Assembly (NCBI GenBank): GCA_905182995.1
Contig: CAJJDP010000030.1
Location: 314,747-378,746, forward strand
Reading direction: 5' to 3'
Origin: Paramecium octaurelia
Lineage: Eukaryota; Ciliophora; Oligohymenophorea; Peniculida; Parameciidae
DNA: 64,000 nucleotides
Shown: positions 36,631 through 48,308 of the stretch, piece by piece
How positions within the stretch are numbered: the stretch's first letter is position 1
How the letters are laid out: every line of letters begins with the position of its first letter
Program-made: the position numbers and the translations under genes
Notes under the pieces: model-generated
The model's database searches: none
Seen by the model: the letters and a program-made list of their open reading frames with translations, nothing else
What the model was told of the DNA's origin: nothing

Positions 36631-37375
36631 TCATAAATCAAAATAACTATCTGAAGACTGTTCTATAGTTTTTTCAAACTGACTATGGTTTAAGAAATTT
36701 ATAGATAAGCCTTCAAATTATCTGAATATCCCTGGAAAGTTATGAAAATGATATTAGGTGTTAGGGACTCTTTCGCTATTATCACCAATATATTCATTTT
36801 CTAAGTCTTCAGAATCATTTTAGAGCATATTAGATGAGTATTCAGAGTATTCAGAGGTTTCCATACACATAGTGTCACCTTATGATAAATTGTTTGGTTC
36901 AAATAGACTTGTCATTTCTTTAGCAGTCAAAATTTTTTGAATATTATTCAAGATATTTTTGACTATTTAGTCAATAATTCTTCTTTTATTTGAGTTAGCT
37001 TTTTATGTTGGAATCAAGTGAGCGAACATAGTCTAATTATTGGGTGGCATCACACTTTTGATGGTTTTGGTGGCTAGTTTTTTTAATTTTCTTTCATCCA
37101 TAAACAAAAATTAGTAAAATTTATACTTTGATGGAAGTGATTTGAAGCAGTTAGTTGACCCCATATTAAGTGATAGCTACTTTGAGGGATTTGTACTCTG
37201 ATTTTCTTTCTGAATTTTAGACAGATTAAATTGTCTTTAAATTTTTATTTAATCTTCTGGCTATCTCTTGGCAACCCATACCCTTTAATTTAAAGTCCAT
37301 AATGAGACTTCTTTCCTCATCTGTTAATTTCTCATACTTTTTATTGCGTTGGGAGGGGCGCTTTCTACTAGGCAT
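36631..37375 (-). CDS. Helix-turn-helix protein, paralogue of 38.5 kb gene
   Basis: 236 residues in two exons with a proposed 34-nt intron (37126-37159, GTC donor). The N-terminus has a basic block (SRKRPSQRNKK) then KYEKLTDEERSLIMDFKLKG and GCQEIARRLNKNLKTIQS, a psq/homeodomain-like helix-turn-helix. A second conserved block, SNKRRIIDQIVKNI, lies at about residue 135. The C-terminal 90 residues are acidic and Ser-rich. The gene at 38.5 kb shares both blocks (SNKRRIIQQIVLNI). The intron choice rests on alignment of the two paralogues. A transcription-factor role is inferred from the fold. Confidence 0.72.
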
Positions 37376-37606
37376 TGATTATAATAATAATTAAATCTTT
37401 ATTTTGAGTTTGTATATAAGCCCCAAATTATTGAGAGTTCTGTTATAAATTATGAATTATTAATTATTTATAAGAAGAAACTGTTATTTGGAAAGGGTAC
37501 TTATTTATTAATGAAAATTTTATATATATCCGATATTCTCAGAATTTATAAAACTATTTAGATTTAAAAAATCTATAATAATATTGATATAAAATTATAA
37601 AGGCCT

Positions 37607-38309
<703 letters not shown>

Positions 38310-38480
38310 TTATATAATAAATTGATAATATTATAAATGAGACAAATCACTTGATTAAATGATATTAGCATAAGATTTAACAACACTAAATTTATGTCTT
38401 TTGATTGTTAGACCAAATCAAATAGATGACTTTGCTTGAACAATATATTCAATAATTTTGTAGTTAATTAAATATATAAA

Positions 38481-39115
38481 TCATTAAAGACAGGTATAGA
38501 TATTTTTGGTTGGTATAAACAAAGACATCAGATAATAATAAGCCTTTGCTACAAATGGAGGGATGGGTTATTCGATCAAATTATTTGAAACTTCATCCTT
38601 TTTCTCCTCAAATTCCTCCTTTTTAATAATTATTGTTTATTAATAATGATTGTCATTGTTTTTTTGAATTACATTTTGCACTTTCTCAACTATATTCAAT
38701 ACAATCTGTTATATAATTCTTCTCTTATTTGAGAACTTTTTTTACTCAGGAATTAAATTCCAAAAATCCGATGTTTTCATTTCTAGTTGTTCTTTAATAA
38801 GTTTACTTGCTTACTTCCCGATGATCTTAGAATTCCTTTTCTAACATAAATCAATTTAAATACATCTAGTTATTACATTTCCATTATTTTTTGAAATCCA
38901 AAATCAATTAAAGCCTTTTTCAAATCAGCATATTCTGATTTCTTCTAGATCGATTTAATCGATTAGATAGTTTTTATATTTTTATTCATTATTTCACTAA
39001 TCTCTCTGCAAGTTGAACCATTTTCTTTCATTTATATTATTTAAACTCTTTCTTCCTGTGTAATTTTATCATATTTTCGACTTCTCTATCTTTAAACTTT
39101 CGATTATTTCACCAT
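38481..39115 (-). CDS. Helix-turn-helix protein, paralogue of 36.6 kb gene
   Basis: Two exons (intron 38841-38863) give 203 residues. The N-terminus reads SRKYDKITQEERVQIIQMKENG, TCREISEIMNKNIKTIQSI, aligning residue by residue with the 36.6 kb gene, and continues KKSEYADLKKAL against its KSEYKSLKVAI. The second conserved block is SNKRRIIQQIVLNI. The C-terminus differs (EQPIPPFVAKAY). The helix-turn-helix suggests a DNA-binding protein. A Rab gene separates the two copies. Confidence 0.75.
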
Positions 39116-40520
39116 AAAAAAAATAATAATGATTTAAACATCCTTAACAAAGATTTATATGAATTTCTAATTAAAATTAACAATTAATCTCACTAATGAA
39201 AAAAATTAAATGATTTGTTTTACTAATCTCATAATTACTTAAAAAATAGCATAATTATTAATTCTATTGATAAATAATTGCATAAGGCTTCTCCTCTTTC
39301 TAACTACCACCATTTCATCTAAATATCCTCAAATTCAATAATACTAATCCAAATATGATATTAAATTTCTAATAGAAACACATCATAAAAGTTTCTTATT
39401 TCTTTAAATTTCACCAAGCACCCCAACTATTACCTCGAAAAGGAAGGACTTTAACAAAATTCTCTTTATGTTAATGGAATCTTGATCAAAAATTGAATTG
39501 TAATAAAGATCCCATTTCTATTATAGTGTTTCTTTATCTGATCCTAAAATTTTCAGCAAGAAGGGTTTAATCTTGGTTCACACTATAAAATCCATTAAAT
39601 ATTGTTGATATAGCTGAACAAATAGTGATCTTTGAAGGTGATTCTTATTTAAATTATTTATTTATTATTTTACCTGAAATTTTGTTTAATTTTTTTATAA
39701 CTTGATTAATTATATGGATTAGCTTACAGATTAATTTTATAGATTTAATATTCGATTAAGAGGTCTTGAGGAGTTCTCTTAAGTAGAGGATAGATTTAAT
39801 AATTACAAATAATCATTAATAAGTACTATATTTTTAAATTACAAGTTTAACTTAAGTTGAATTTAGTTACTTATATAATTTCATGGGGAATAGTAAATAG
39901 CTATTTTGTTAATGTAATATAAAAAATTAATACAACAAATAATAAATATAACTTTAATATTAAAATAAAATCTCACATAGTAAATTCCATCTATATACAC
40001 ATATAGATAAAATCAGTTTATTTACTTGAAAATCAATGTAGAGATCTTATAACATATAATCAATTAAAAATAAAATAATACTTCTTTTATAAATTATTCT
40101 TATTTTCTTAAATTTGATTAAGGCAAGTTTGGAGAGAATAATAAATAAAGTGGTATATATTATCATTTATATGAATTGTGTTGCAAATCAAACAGAAAAT
40201 AATTATTAAAGAATTAACAATAAAGAAATTTAAATTAAAAAAAAACGAGCATTTTTAGAGTGATTTCAATTATAGGGAAGTTCATTATTAAATAATTTTT
40301 TCTTGATGGTCTTGGTTATTTTGTATTGCTTAGTTATTTTAACTATTATCTTCACTTCATTACTTTTAACCTATAATTTGAAGAGCAAATGTGACCACCC
40401 CGGTTGAAACTCTTCTTATTTAACCAAAATTTGATTGCCATTAATTCTTCAAATAAAAGCAAAAAAAATTCAATAAGCTCTTCAAAACTACACAACATAC
40501 TTCACCTTTGAACAAATACC
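39116..40520. other. Gene-poor A+T-rich region with a decayed fragment
   Basis: Apart from the remnant at about 39226-39600, this region shows only short, low-complexity frames. Long A/T runs and absence of coding-like composition suggest spacer DNA. Confidence 0.4.
39226..39600 (-). pseudogene. Probable frameshifted gene fragment
   Basis: On the minus strand one frame encodes KPFLLKILGSDKETLQQKW then DLYYNSIFDQDSINIKRILL, and the next frame continues NFYDVFLLEIQYHIWISIIEF and WWQLERGEALCNYLS to a TGA. Both parts look like real protein, but no intron of suitable phase joins them, so a frameshift is likely. No start codon was found. Family not recognised. Confidence 0.3.
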
Positions 40521-40784
40521 ATGAAGCCCCAAAGTAAAAGAAGCATAAAGAAAAAGATAAAAAAACACATCATACACATCTTCATATTATATGAGAAAAA
40601 TCTTAGTTCCCCTCATAATACTAATCAATACCTCCTAACAAAGCATACAAGCTAAGAAACAAGTCCAGAAAAAGAAGTGAAAGAACCTGGGAGTATGTTA
40701 TCATTCTTATTAAATGAAGAAAGTCCTTAAATACACTCATCTCATTCTATAATCTCTAAATCGGAATAATTTATAACAAATTGA
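40521..40784 (+). CDS. Possible small protein, 87 residues
   Basis: A frame from ATG to TGA with a basic N-terminus (KPQSKRSIKKKIKKH), a short hydrophobic piece and an acidic/Ser-rich C-terminus (EKEVKEPGSMLSFLLNEE). Composition favours a real protein. No intron is required, although a GTA within the N-terminus could be a donor. No family is recognised, and it is isolated from other genes. Confidence 0.35.
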
Positions 40785-41603
40785 AGCGAGCTCTTGTTAA
40801 TGAATTGTGATTTGCTATAATCCTCATCATTTTAATGTATTTCTTTGCATTTAGAATATCAATATATACAATCTAAATTTTTATTTTTATTTCTAATATT
40901 CAATTAAGATTCGTGAAGCCTAGCACCGCAAAACTAAGATAACTGCCATTTATCATATATGTTTGTAAATTTTAGAAGGAGAAAATATCAAAATAATATA
41001 AAACTTAATATCTTAAATTTAAAAAATCTAGAGCAAAATCAATCGTGAGCCTCGATTCAAGAAACCAATTTTTGGAAATCAGTTAGACTAGGATTGCTTC
41101 TATACTTTGAGGCAAAAACAAAGGCAAACAATATTTAAATTCATAATATACATCGTTTTATTACCTCAATTAATGGTTTCAGTCATTTTGTTTATAATGT
41201 GATAAGATTGAAAAATTATACAAAGCAAGAAATTAAAAACAATAAGTAATTGAATTCTTTTGTTATTATTAAAATAGTATTAGATATAAATAGCATTATT
41301 ATAATTTATATATTATTTTAAATTTAGTCTTTGGTATATGAATTAGTACACTAATTATCATATCTCACATAAACGAATATTAAATATATTGATAAATCAA
41401 TTATAATATCTATTTTAATTGAATCTTTTCTATTTTAGGGGATTACAAACAATTTTATTTCATAACATAATTGGCAGTCATATCTAAGGTATAAATTTAT
41501 TAATAATCGTTTATTGCTCCATAATTAAATTCAGTATAAAAATCTAACTAACTTAAGTTGATCGTAAATATATAAACTTTAATAATTGTTTGTTTATTAT
41601 TTT
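40785..41603. other. Intergenic A+T-rich region
   Basis: No frame of useful length was recognised. A G+C-richer patch around 40905-41110 was checked for a tRNA and gave no cloverleaf. Confidence 0.4.
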
Positions 41604-41810
41604 ATGGGCTGTAGCTCAATGAAAGCTCCAAGGAAAGGTTCACTTTCTATTCCAAAAAATGGCATACTAAAAAAGCCTAGTCCAAATTAATCATGCCAAT
41701 TGGATTTAATAGTCATTAAAAAAAAGACTTTGAGTTTTTAGGTTTCATCAACAAATTCCTATGATTTATCAAGAAAGACCCTACATACGAGACAGATAAT
41801 CTCAGAATGA
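41604..41810 (+). CDS. Small protein with MGCSS N-terminus
   Basis: 68 residues. It starts MGCSSMKAPRKGS: Gly2 is suited to N-myristoylation, Cys3 to palmitoylation, followed by basic residues, a standard membrane-anchoring arrangement. The rest is Ser/Lys-rich without a domain. Lipidation is inferred from the motif only. It may be a small membrane-associated adaptor. The frame is intronless and ends at TGA. Confidence 0.5.
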
Positions 41811-42401
41811 TAGGCGAAGATTACACTTTGATTATATTTTGTTTATATATGTATTGTGTGCCAATATAATTTTATATGTTAAAGATTGGCACTCAAAGCC
41901 AAGATAGTCTATAAATAAACTATATGGACCCCTTAAAATTTGGATTTTTAAATAAAAAAAGGTGCAAAGATATATTAATGGCCAGACTAGTATGAGAATA
42001 CCTATTTCTTTTATTTGATTAACGTACTCTCAATTCTTCAAATGTATGAGCTTTTTTCGTAAACTGCATAAATCTCTTCAAATAAGAAGCAACAAGTTTG
42101 AGACCATGTTTTCAAATATTATATATTAAATCAGCAATGTTTTAGATTCAAAGAAGCAAGATTAATATATTCCTATGTCATTTTTCAATTTTATATCTAG
42201 TTAAATATCAATATGAAAAGGATTGAATTAATTAGGAAATAGACCATACATATTTTTGGATGTTTAGAGGTTCTATTTTTAGATTAATAGCTTCCCTTTA
42301 ACGATATTTTTATTAAATTTAATAATAATTTTACTTCATAATATGAACTACAAAAGTTTCATTCAAGGTTTCAATTCATCAATAATAAATATTCTGAATA
42401 C
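41811..42401. other. Intergenic region
   Basis: A+T-rich; no coding frame recognised on either strand. Confidence 0.45.
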
Positions 42402-43108
42402 ATGAGTTGGGGTGAACCAGTAGAAGTCAACATACAAACACAAGATAAAGCAAATGATGCACCTTAAAGTAATTGGGGTAATACAGAATAAGGCTGGGGC
42501 AATAATGATGGTCAATAATAGGATGCTCAATAGGTATCGAATAACTTATTTGTTATTAGGGACAAGATAATGCATAGGATGAAAGAAAAGGGAAAGGCAA
42601 AAAAGGCAAAAAAAGAGAAGCTTCTCCTCCTCCTGTAAAAAGGGTTAGACCTAATCCAATAGTTATTGTAGTCGATGAGAATGAAGATAGCGAAACACAA
42701 AATATTATCATAAATGAATGCCCTAAATTGTAAAATAAGAACAAGGGTTTGATTTAGAATGATAATAAGTAAATTTGTTATGAGGGTAATCTCAAGATTG
42801 AAGACTGTGTTGTAAATACTAGGTTTGTAAGTTTTGATTTAGAATAACAAGTGAAAATTGATTGTATTGGAGAATATACAGTTGAGAATGCAAAGGATTT
42901 ATTAAAAACCCTCAATGATTAGGTGATAATTGGTGTAGTTGAAGGTTTAGATGAAGAGAATCAGAAAGTGATCAATAAATTGGCTGATAATTTGTTAGAT
43001 AAACAATAATCAATTAAATTTAAGGATCTAAGTCTATTTAGTATTAAACAACTTTATAAAATTGAAAATAAATCAAGATTGGCATTTATTAAATAAATAA
43101 CTTAATGA
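42402..43108 (+). CDS. GW-containing, KGK-rich protein, unknown
   Basis: Two exons (intron 42534-42559) give 226 residues. The N-terminal 45 residues contain three Gly-Trp or Trp-Gly pairs in Asn/Gln-rich context (SWGEP, SNWGN, QGWGNND). Next come a basic block GKGKKGKKRE (nuclear-localisation-like), a Pro/Arg piece and an acidic C-terminal half with predicted helices (YTVENAKDLLKTL). GW dipeptides are docking sites for Argonaute/Piwi proteins in several eukaryotes, and Paramecium uses GW-rich nuclear proteins (Nowa) in genome rearrangement, but this protein is short and not clearly related to those. Nuclear location is an inference. Confidence 0.65.
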
Positions 43109-43607
43109 TAATTACATTTAAGAATATATCAAAAAAATACATTATAATAAAAATATAATTATTGATTTTTAATTTTAATCTTATTTTGAAGATATCTTCC
43201 TAAAGTTTAAGACTTCATTTTTGTTTATCATCTATTCATTACATAACATATCATAATTACCTATAATACATTATTTAAATGTTGATGAAATACAAAAAGT
43301 AGTGATAATCTTAGCATATGTATCGACATTCCAATAAAACCTATTTATTTCAAAGAGAGTTTTGATTTTTTCTTTGATAATAATATTATAAAAATAAAAT
43401 ATTAATTAATTAAATAATTATTATAATGTTTTACTAAATCTTATATAGTAGATAAAAATAAACAAAAATTATTTAAGTTCATTCTTGTTATCTTAACTTA
43501 GGTTTGATTTATTTCGGTTTTTCATCAGAGTTAATATCCTATTTTAAATATAATGAATACTTTAAGAATGGATTGATAGAAAATTGTGTTTGTGTTTTAA
43601 TTTGTAT
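43109..43607. other. 3'-3' intergenic region
   Basis: Lies between two convergent genes and contains only A+T-rich sequence with no recognised frame. Confidence 0.5.
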
Positions 43608-44793
43608 TCACTTTTTATAATAATTAGATAAATTTCGTATTGTTATTTACTATTAAATTTAGTGTAATTTTTACTCTAATCTGCTAATAAGAGAGATTTT
43701 TGAATAGGATTTTCCATCAACTCTGTAAATATCTTCTATAGTTTCTTTTAAAAATTCAACTCTCTCATTTTCTTTGTATACCCTTAATCTTCATTCTATT
43801 TAGGAAATTATTTGTCTACTGTTAACAATACTATATACATTATTCCTAAATTTCAAAGAGAGTATTTTCAAATGATCTTAATTTTTCATTATATTTATTG
43901 ATTATGATTTTAAATGGAGCTACATCCATCTAAGTAATGATGTTTTCAACATTTTCTAGGATATCCTTCTTAATATTCTGCAAATCGTTGATCTATTAAG
44001 AAACCACGGATTTGAAGCTGGCTAAATTAATCTATTAGGGAGCATCATTTATAAGTAAGCCTTATGATTTTGCTTTTTATTTATCAAGAATGTCATCAAT
44101 GATTTATTTACTCTGTATTTAGAGTTCTTCTAATATTTTATGTGTTTTTTATTTAGGATTATCGAATTGAATTTAATGTTATTGTATTAATTTGAGAAAT
44201 TACATGTTCTAACTGATAACATCGCCAACTTTTAGAACAAAGTCTTTGAGTTCTTTTTTTTTGATGATTCCATTCGCCTGTGTTTATATATTCTAAATAT
44301 ATTAAAGTTCTTTGGTTGTATTTTAGGTAAATTGATAAAATTCATCGTGATCCTCCTCTTAACCAAATGTCAGCATTTTTTTCTCAATTTCATAATAACG
44401 TATAGGCAAACCAGATAGAATGGCATAATCAACGACGCATCTACTGCACATCAATTGCTCATTGGCTTCATATTTATATTTCTTTTTATGGGCCTAACAA
44501 ATATTCCCCTTTGATTCAACTTATTATTCCTCTTATTGTTATTTTAAAAACAAACTAATCACACTGCTCTTGGGTAAGTTTGGTGTAATATTTCTCTCTT
44601 GTTTAATCAAATGATTAGAAAGAGTGGCTTTTAGATAGGAGGCCTTAACAATATTCTCTTTATTGCATTTTTTAGGAGATGGTTCTGTTGTGAATCTATT
44701 ATCTTTGATTTATGAAGTATTGTTGAATTCAGTTTTTAAATATGTATTTGATGGCTTGCGAATATTGGCATTTTGAATTTGATTCTTGTTCAT
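43608..44793 (-). CDS. B-box-like zinc finger, coiled-coil protein
   Basis: Two exons with a proposed 31-nt intron (43789-43819) give 384 residues. At about residues 98-130 the pattern CQAHKKKYKYEANEQLMCSRCVVDY fits a B-box type zinc site (Cys, His, Cys, Cys, Cys). The following 230 residues are Gln/Lys/Glu-rich and predicted coiled coil. The layout recalls the B-box/coiled-coil part of TRIM-like proteins, which are frequent in ciliates without a RING. Without the intron the protein would end early; the extended reading gives a further coding-like stretch (ENERVEFLKETIEDIYRVDG). Confidence 0.7.
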
Positions 44794-45009
44794 AAATGTT
44801 AAATTTTAATTATAGTTTTAATTCTCAATAAATTATTTTTAGTATTTCTAATAATTCTTGAATTACTTAAATAAAATAGAGGGATTTGATACCATTTCTT
44901 TAACTTTAAAGTCAGTAATTAGACAATCGACACATACATACAACCTAAGAAGGATATGATTAATTTAGATTTATATAATAATATGTAATTTTTGGATGAT
45001 TCTACATAA

Positions 45010-46406
45010 TCAGTTGGTAATTTTGGCTTAAACATCTCTTTTGTATGATGTGCTTTGAGAGCCAACTTAACTTGAATAAATTCTGTAAACATCATCAAAG
45101 GTATTTTGCTCTTCCTAGAGAGTTTCAGTTACAGACTTAAAGTGAGCCTCTGAAGAAGCTAAGTCCTAAGAATAATCAATGAGAGAATATACTTCATTAG
45201 CAAGATCAATTGAGTTTTGGATTTTCTTTAATCTGTCCTTGCAAGCAGCAGTAGCCTAAAGGATGGTAATCAATTAATTTTATAATTTTTCCTATAATTG
45301 AATATATTAAAAGTGTTACTAGATTAACATCTTCAGCTACTAAATGTCCTTTGAATGTTTCATTTTCCTTTTGAATCAATCCCTTGAAATCACTGTAACC
45401 CATAGCTGAATTAACTTGGTTATCTTGTTTCTTTCCAAATGAACCTCTTACTTAATCTTCTAAAATGTCCAAGAAATTTAACAATTCTTATTAAGCAACT
45501 GTGAATTATGAATAATCTTTGCCAGATCCAGCTTCAGCAGGTGCCTTTTATCCTTTTTCAATAATTTTGTTGAATGCAGCAGCTTCCTTTGCTAATTATT
45601 CATTGGTAGCTTTTTCTTCGGCCTCCAAAGGATGTTCAGGAACAGGTGCATCAGGTTCTTCATGGGCATCACCCAAACTATGTTATTCTACTTCCTCAGT
45701 GGGGGCTTCTGTTGATTCTTCAGTTGTTTCAACATCTGGAGTGGGCTCTGCTTAGTTTTCAGAAACGTCTTCAGTGTCATCAACAGCTTCTGGTTCATCA
45801 TATACATGGGGGGGTTCATTATCTTCTGATGTCACTTCTGGTTCTTCACCGTCATCAGCCAAATAGGATTTGAGTTAAATGAATTGAGCAGATTACAAAA
45901 GTGTTGGTAAATCAGTCTAGTTATTGCTATAACACTTACTTCTTTTGCATTCTTTACAGCTCTTCTGAGGAAGGCAATCAAATTTAGAGTTTTCTTAGAA
46001 TTTTTGATATCATTAATGAAATTAGCATTGGATTCACATCTGTTGACATCCAATCTTTAGAGTCTTTCATTATTCTCTTTGATTCTTTTCTCTAACCAAT
46101 TGATATAGCTGAGTGTAATTCTAATGTCTCTTTCTTTGTTTGCCCACTCTTGATCTCTTCTATTACATTCACCTCTTTATGTTGATGCAGATCTCATTAA
46201 ATCATTTACGATGTCTTGTTTTTGCTGTTCAAATGTCATATATAATCAATTACATATCTGGTTGCTTCCCAATCGCTCTCCAATTATTATAATTGTTTGC
46301 TTGTCTCATTTTTTAAATCCCCTAGCATCTTTAATACTACATCAATCTCATTTGATTGACAGTATGCTGCTGCCAGCAATAATGCCATTATAGCAAAAAC
46401 CTTCAT
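45010..46406 (-). CDS. Secreted trichocyst matrix protein-like
   Basis: Four exons (introns 46225-46253, 45917-45939, 45292-45319) give 438 residues. A signal peptide (MKVFAIMALLLAAAYC) is followed by helical, coiled-coil regions with the block CNRRDQEWANKERDIRIT and YINWLEKRI, then RCESNANFI and LNLIAFLRRAV, which resemble conserved segments of Paramecium trichocyst matrix proteins as I remember them. The middle (about 175-260) is an acidic Glu/Pro/Thr-rich insert. The C-terminal half is again helical. Such proteins are processed and crystallise in the trichocyst core. Family placement is by memory of motifs, so a different secretory coiled-coil family remains possible. Confidence 0.72.
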
Positions 46407-46853
46407 TTATTTAATTATCACACAAAAACGGTATATACATTTACTTATAATTTATATAACCTTTAAAAAGTGACCCATTCTCCAGTTCCAGACTAATAAA
46501 CTGAGAGTTTATTCACAGCCACTTTATAGCATTGCCATTCATATATAATATTTCATTCAAATAATCATGCACTTTCACAGTATATATAAATATTTGTTTA
46601 AATTGACAATATTAATATTTATCATTCTTAAAATTGATTACTTATTTTTGTAGGAACCTTATGATATTAGATATTGCTTAAAACTACCTCCCACAAGGTA
46701 AATCAAATATTGCAAATGACATGAATGAACATTTGTCGGTCTTTTGAAATAAATAGGTTGTTTATGCAAAACTATTTGCAAATCTAAAGTAGATTATTTA
46801 AATATATAATAAAGATAGTTAACAATAATTGAAAAATGCATATATATATTTAA
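46407..46853. other. Intergenic region
   Basis: Between the trichocyst-like gene (start at 46406, minus) and the end of ATG101. A+T-rich, no frame recognised; contains the promoter of the trichocyst-like gene. Confidence 0.45.
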
Positions 46854-47444
46854 TCACTAAAAATTAAAAGTTAACTAAAATGATAATTCTTATATTATAC
46901 TTCATATGGGTATTTTAATGGTTTTTGCTGGGATTAATCAAATTGCTCATCAAAATGATCGTAATTGGCAGTTGCAATATCAATTATTTTGTTCAGCATA
47001 TGCGTGAATTCATCTTAAGTTTTATCAAGGGAAGAGAGACCGAATTAAAACAAAAGTAACCACTCTTCAAATACTTTAAGTTTTGGTTTAAAAAATTATA
47101 GGAGTGTTGTTGGTTGTTCTTCCATAAATTTTAAAGAAATTTAAAGAGATGAGCAATTAATCATGTTAGGATCATTATTGATATTATCAATTAATTTCTT
47201 GATGTCCTTGTCAACTTAAGGTTCCCCACATCTTAACTAAAGATAACAACAATAATACTTGAGTAATTTTGGGCAAACGTTCACATCTCATATGATTCAA
47301 TTTGACTGGGCCAAGTGCACGATGAAAAAATATTAAATTAAGAGCAGTGCAAATAACATCTTCTAAATAGGTTTTATCTAAAAGCTAATTATGGAAACAT
47401 AACTTTACAAATTCAGGCAATTTAAATTGTGGATAATCTAACAT
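46854..47444 (-). CDS. ATG101: Autophagy protein ATG101
   Basis: Three exons (introns 47237-47258, 46875-46900) give 180 residues, close to the 190-220 of ATG101. The family core is present: DVICTALNLIFFHRALGPV, RCGEPQVDKDIKKLID, ISLKFMEE, EEWLLLFQFG and a C-terminal KYPYE segment. ATG101 is a HORMA-fold partner of ATG13 in the ULK/Atg1 kinase complex that starts autophagosome formation. The second intron lies seven codons before the stop. Its presence argues that this ciliate uses the ATG101-type rather than the yeast Atg29/31-type initiation complex. Confidence 0.88.
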
Positions 47445-47689
47445 ATATAAATATATTTTTATATAATTTTCAAAGTCTAAACAACTTATTTAAGGAACGC
47501 AGAAACATAATATCACTATTCAAATTAATATGCCCTAAATAAGAGCCATTGGACTAATAGTTCCTATTCCCTCTATATATAACATTCCAATAGGGGATAA
47601 AAAAGGGTCATATAAGAAGCAGAGAATTGAGCGAGACTTTCATCAGCATTTAAACTACATACAATAAATTTACTAGAATTTCTTGGATC

Positions 47690-48107
47690 ATGAGAATCAA
47701 TCGGAAGAGCAAGAAGAATGAATAAGGGATAGATGATAATAACTTGAACGATAATTCTTAATTAGAAAGGGTTGATCCTTACTTCTCCTCCTTATTTAAA
47801 AGAACAAGAAAGATAATTATGAATGAAGCCACGATATACAGTATTTGCAAATGTGTAAATAAATTACATCTGAATATACATTAATTCTGCATGAACCCTC
47901 TCCAAATTTAGATCCTTATTGATTTTATTAAATATAATAAGTAGTTGAATGATGAACATTCTCAATCATTTGTTTGAATTCTATAAACAATAAATGAAGA
48001 TAAATACAATGTCAGTTGAAAATTAGGCACCTCATAACCTAGATTCAGAGGTGACATAACGAGAAGATATTTTATTTAAAGCAAACTTAATTATAAATAT
48101 CTTTTGA
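47690..48107 (+). CDS. Small hypothetical protein
   Basis: The first part (95 codons from MRINRKSKKNE) is uninterrupted to a TGA at 47975. Removing a 28-nt intron-like segment (47972-47999, GTT donor, AAG acceptor) extends it to 129 residues. The sequence is basic at the start and helical later (QILIDFIKYNKQL). No family recognised. It lies between ATG101 (minus) and the kinesin (plus). Confidence 0.45.
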
Positions 48108-48308
48108 TCTTAATATTAAATTAACCAATACTCTATCCAAGTTGGATTGGTCATTTAATTTATTTCATAAGTAAAGGTTCTCTCTTATTAAATTTAACTC
48201 TTCAATCATATATGTAGACTTTTATGAGTTCTCTTCAATTATTTCTTCGACTTAATAATAACTCCTATTATTCATTTAATTTTTATAATTTGAATTCAAA
48301 GTTATTAA

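Noticed and set aside
40900-41110. G+C-richer patch checked for a tRNA gene
   Set aside because: Short T-arm-like words occur on both strands but no cloverleaf with acceptor, D and anticodon arms could be built.
45519-45873. Ala/Ser-rich and His-rich plus-strand frames
   Set aside because: They are antisense to the acidic insert of the trichocyst-like gene, which has a signal peptide and consistent introns.
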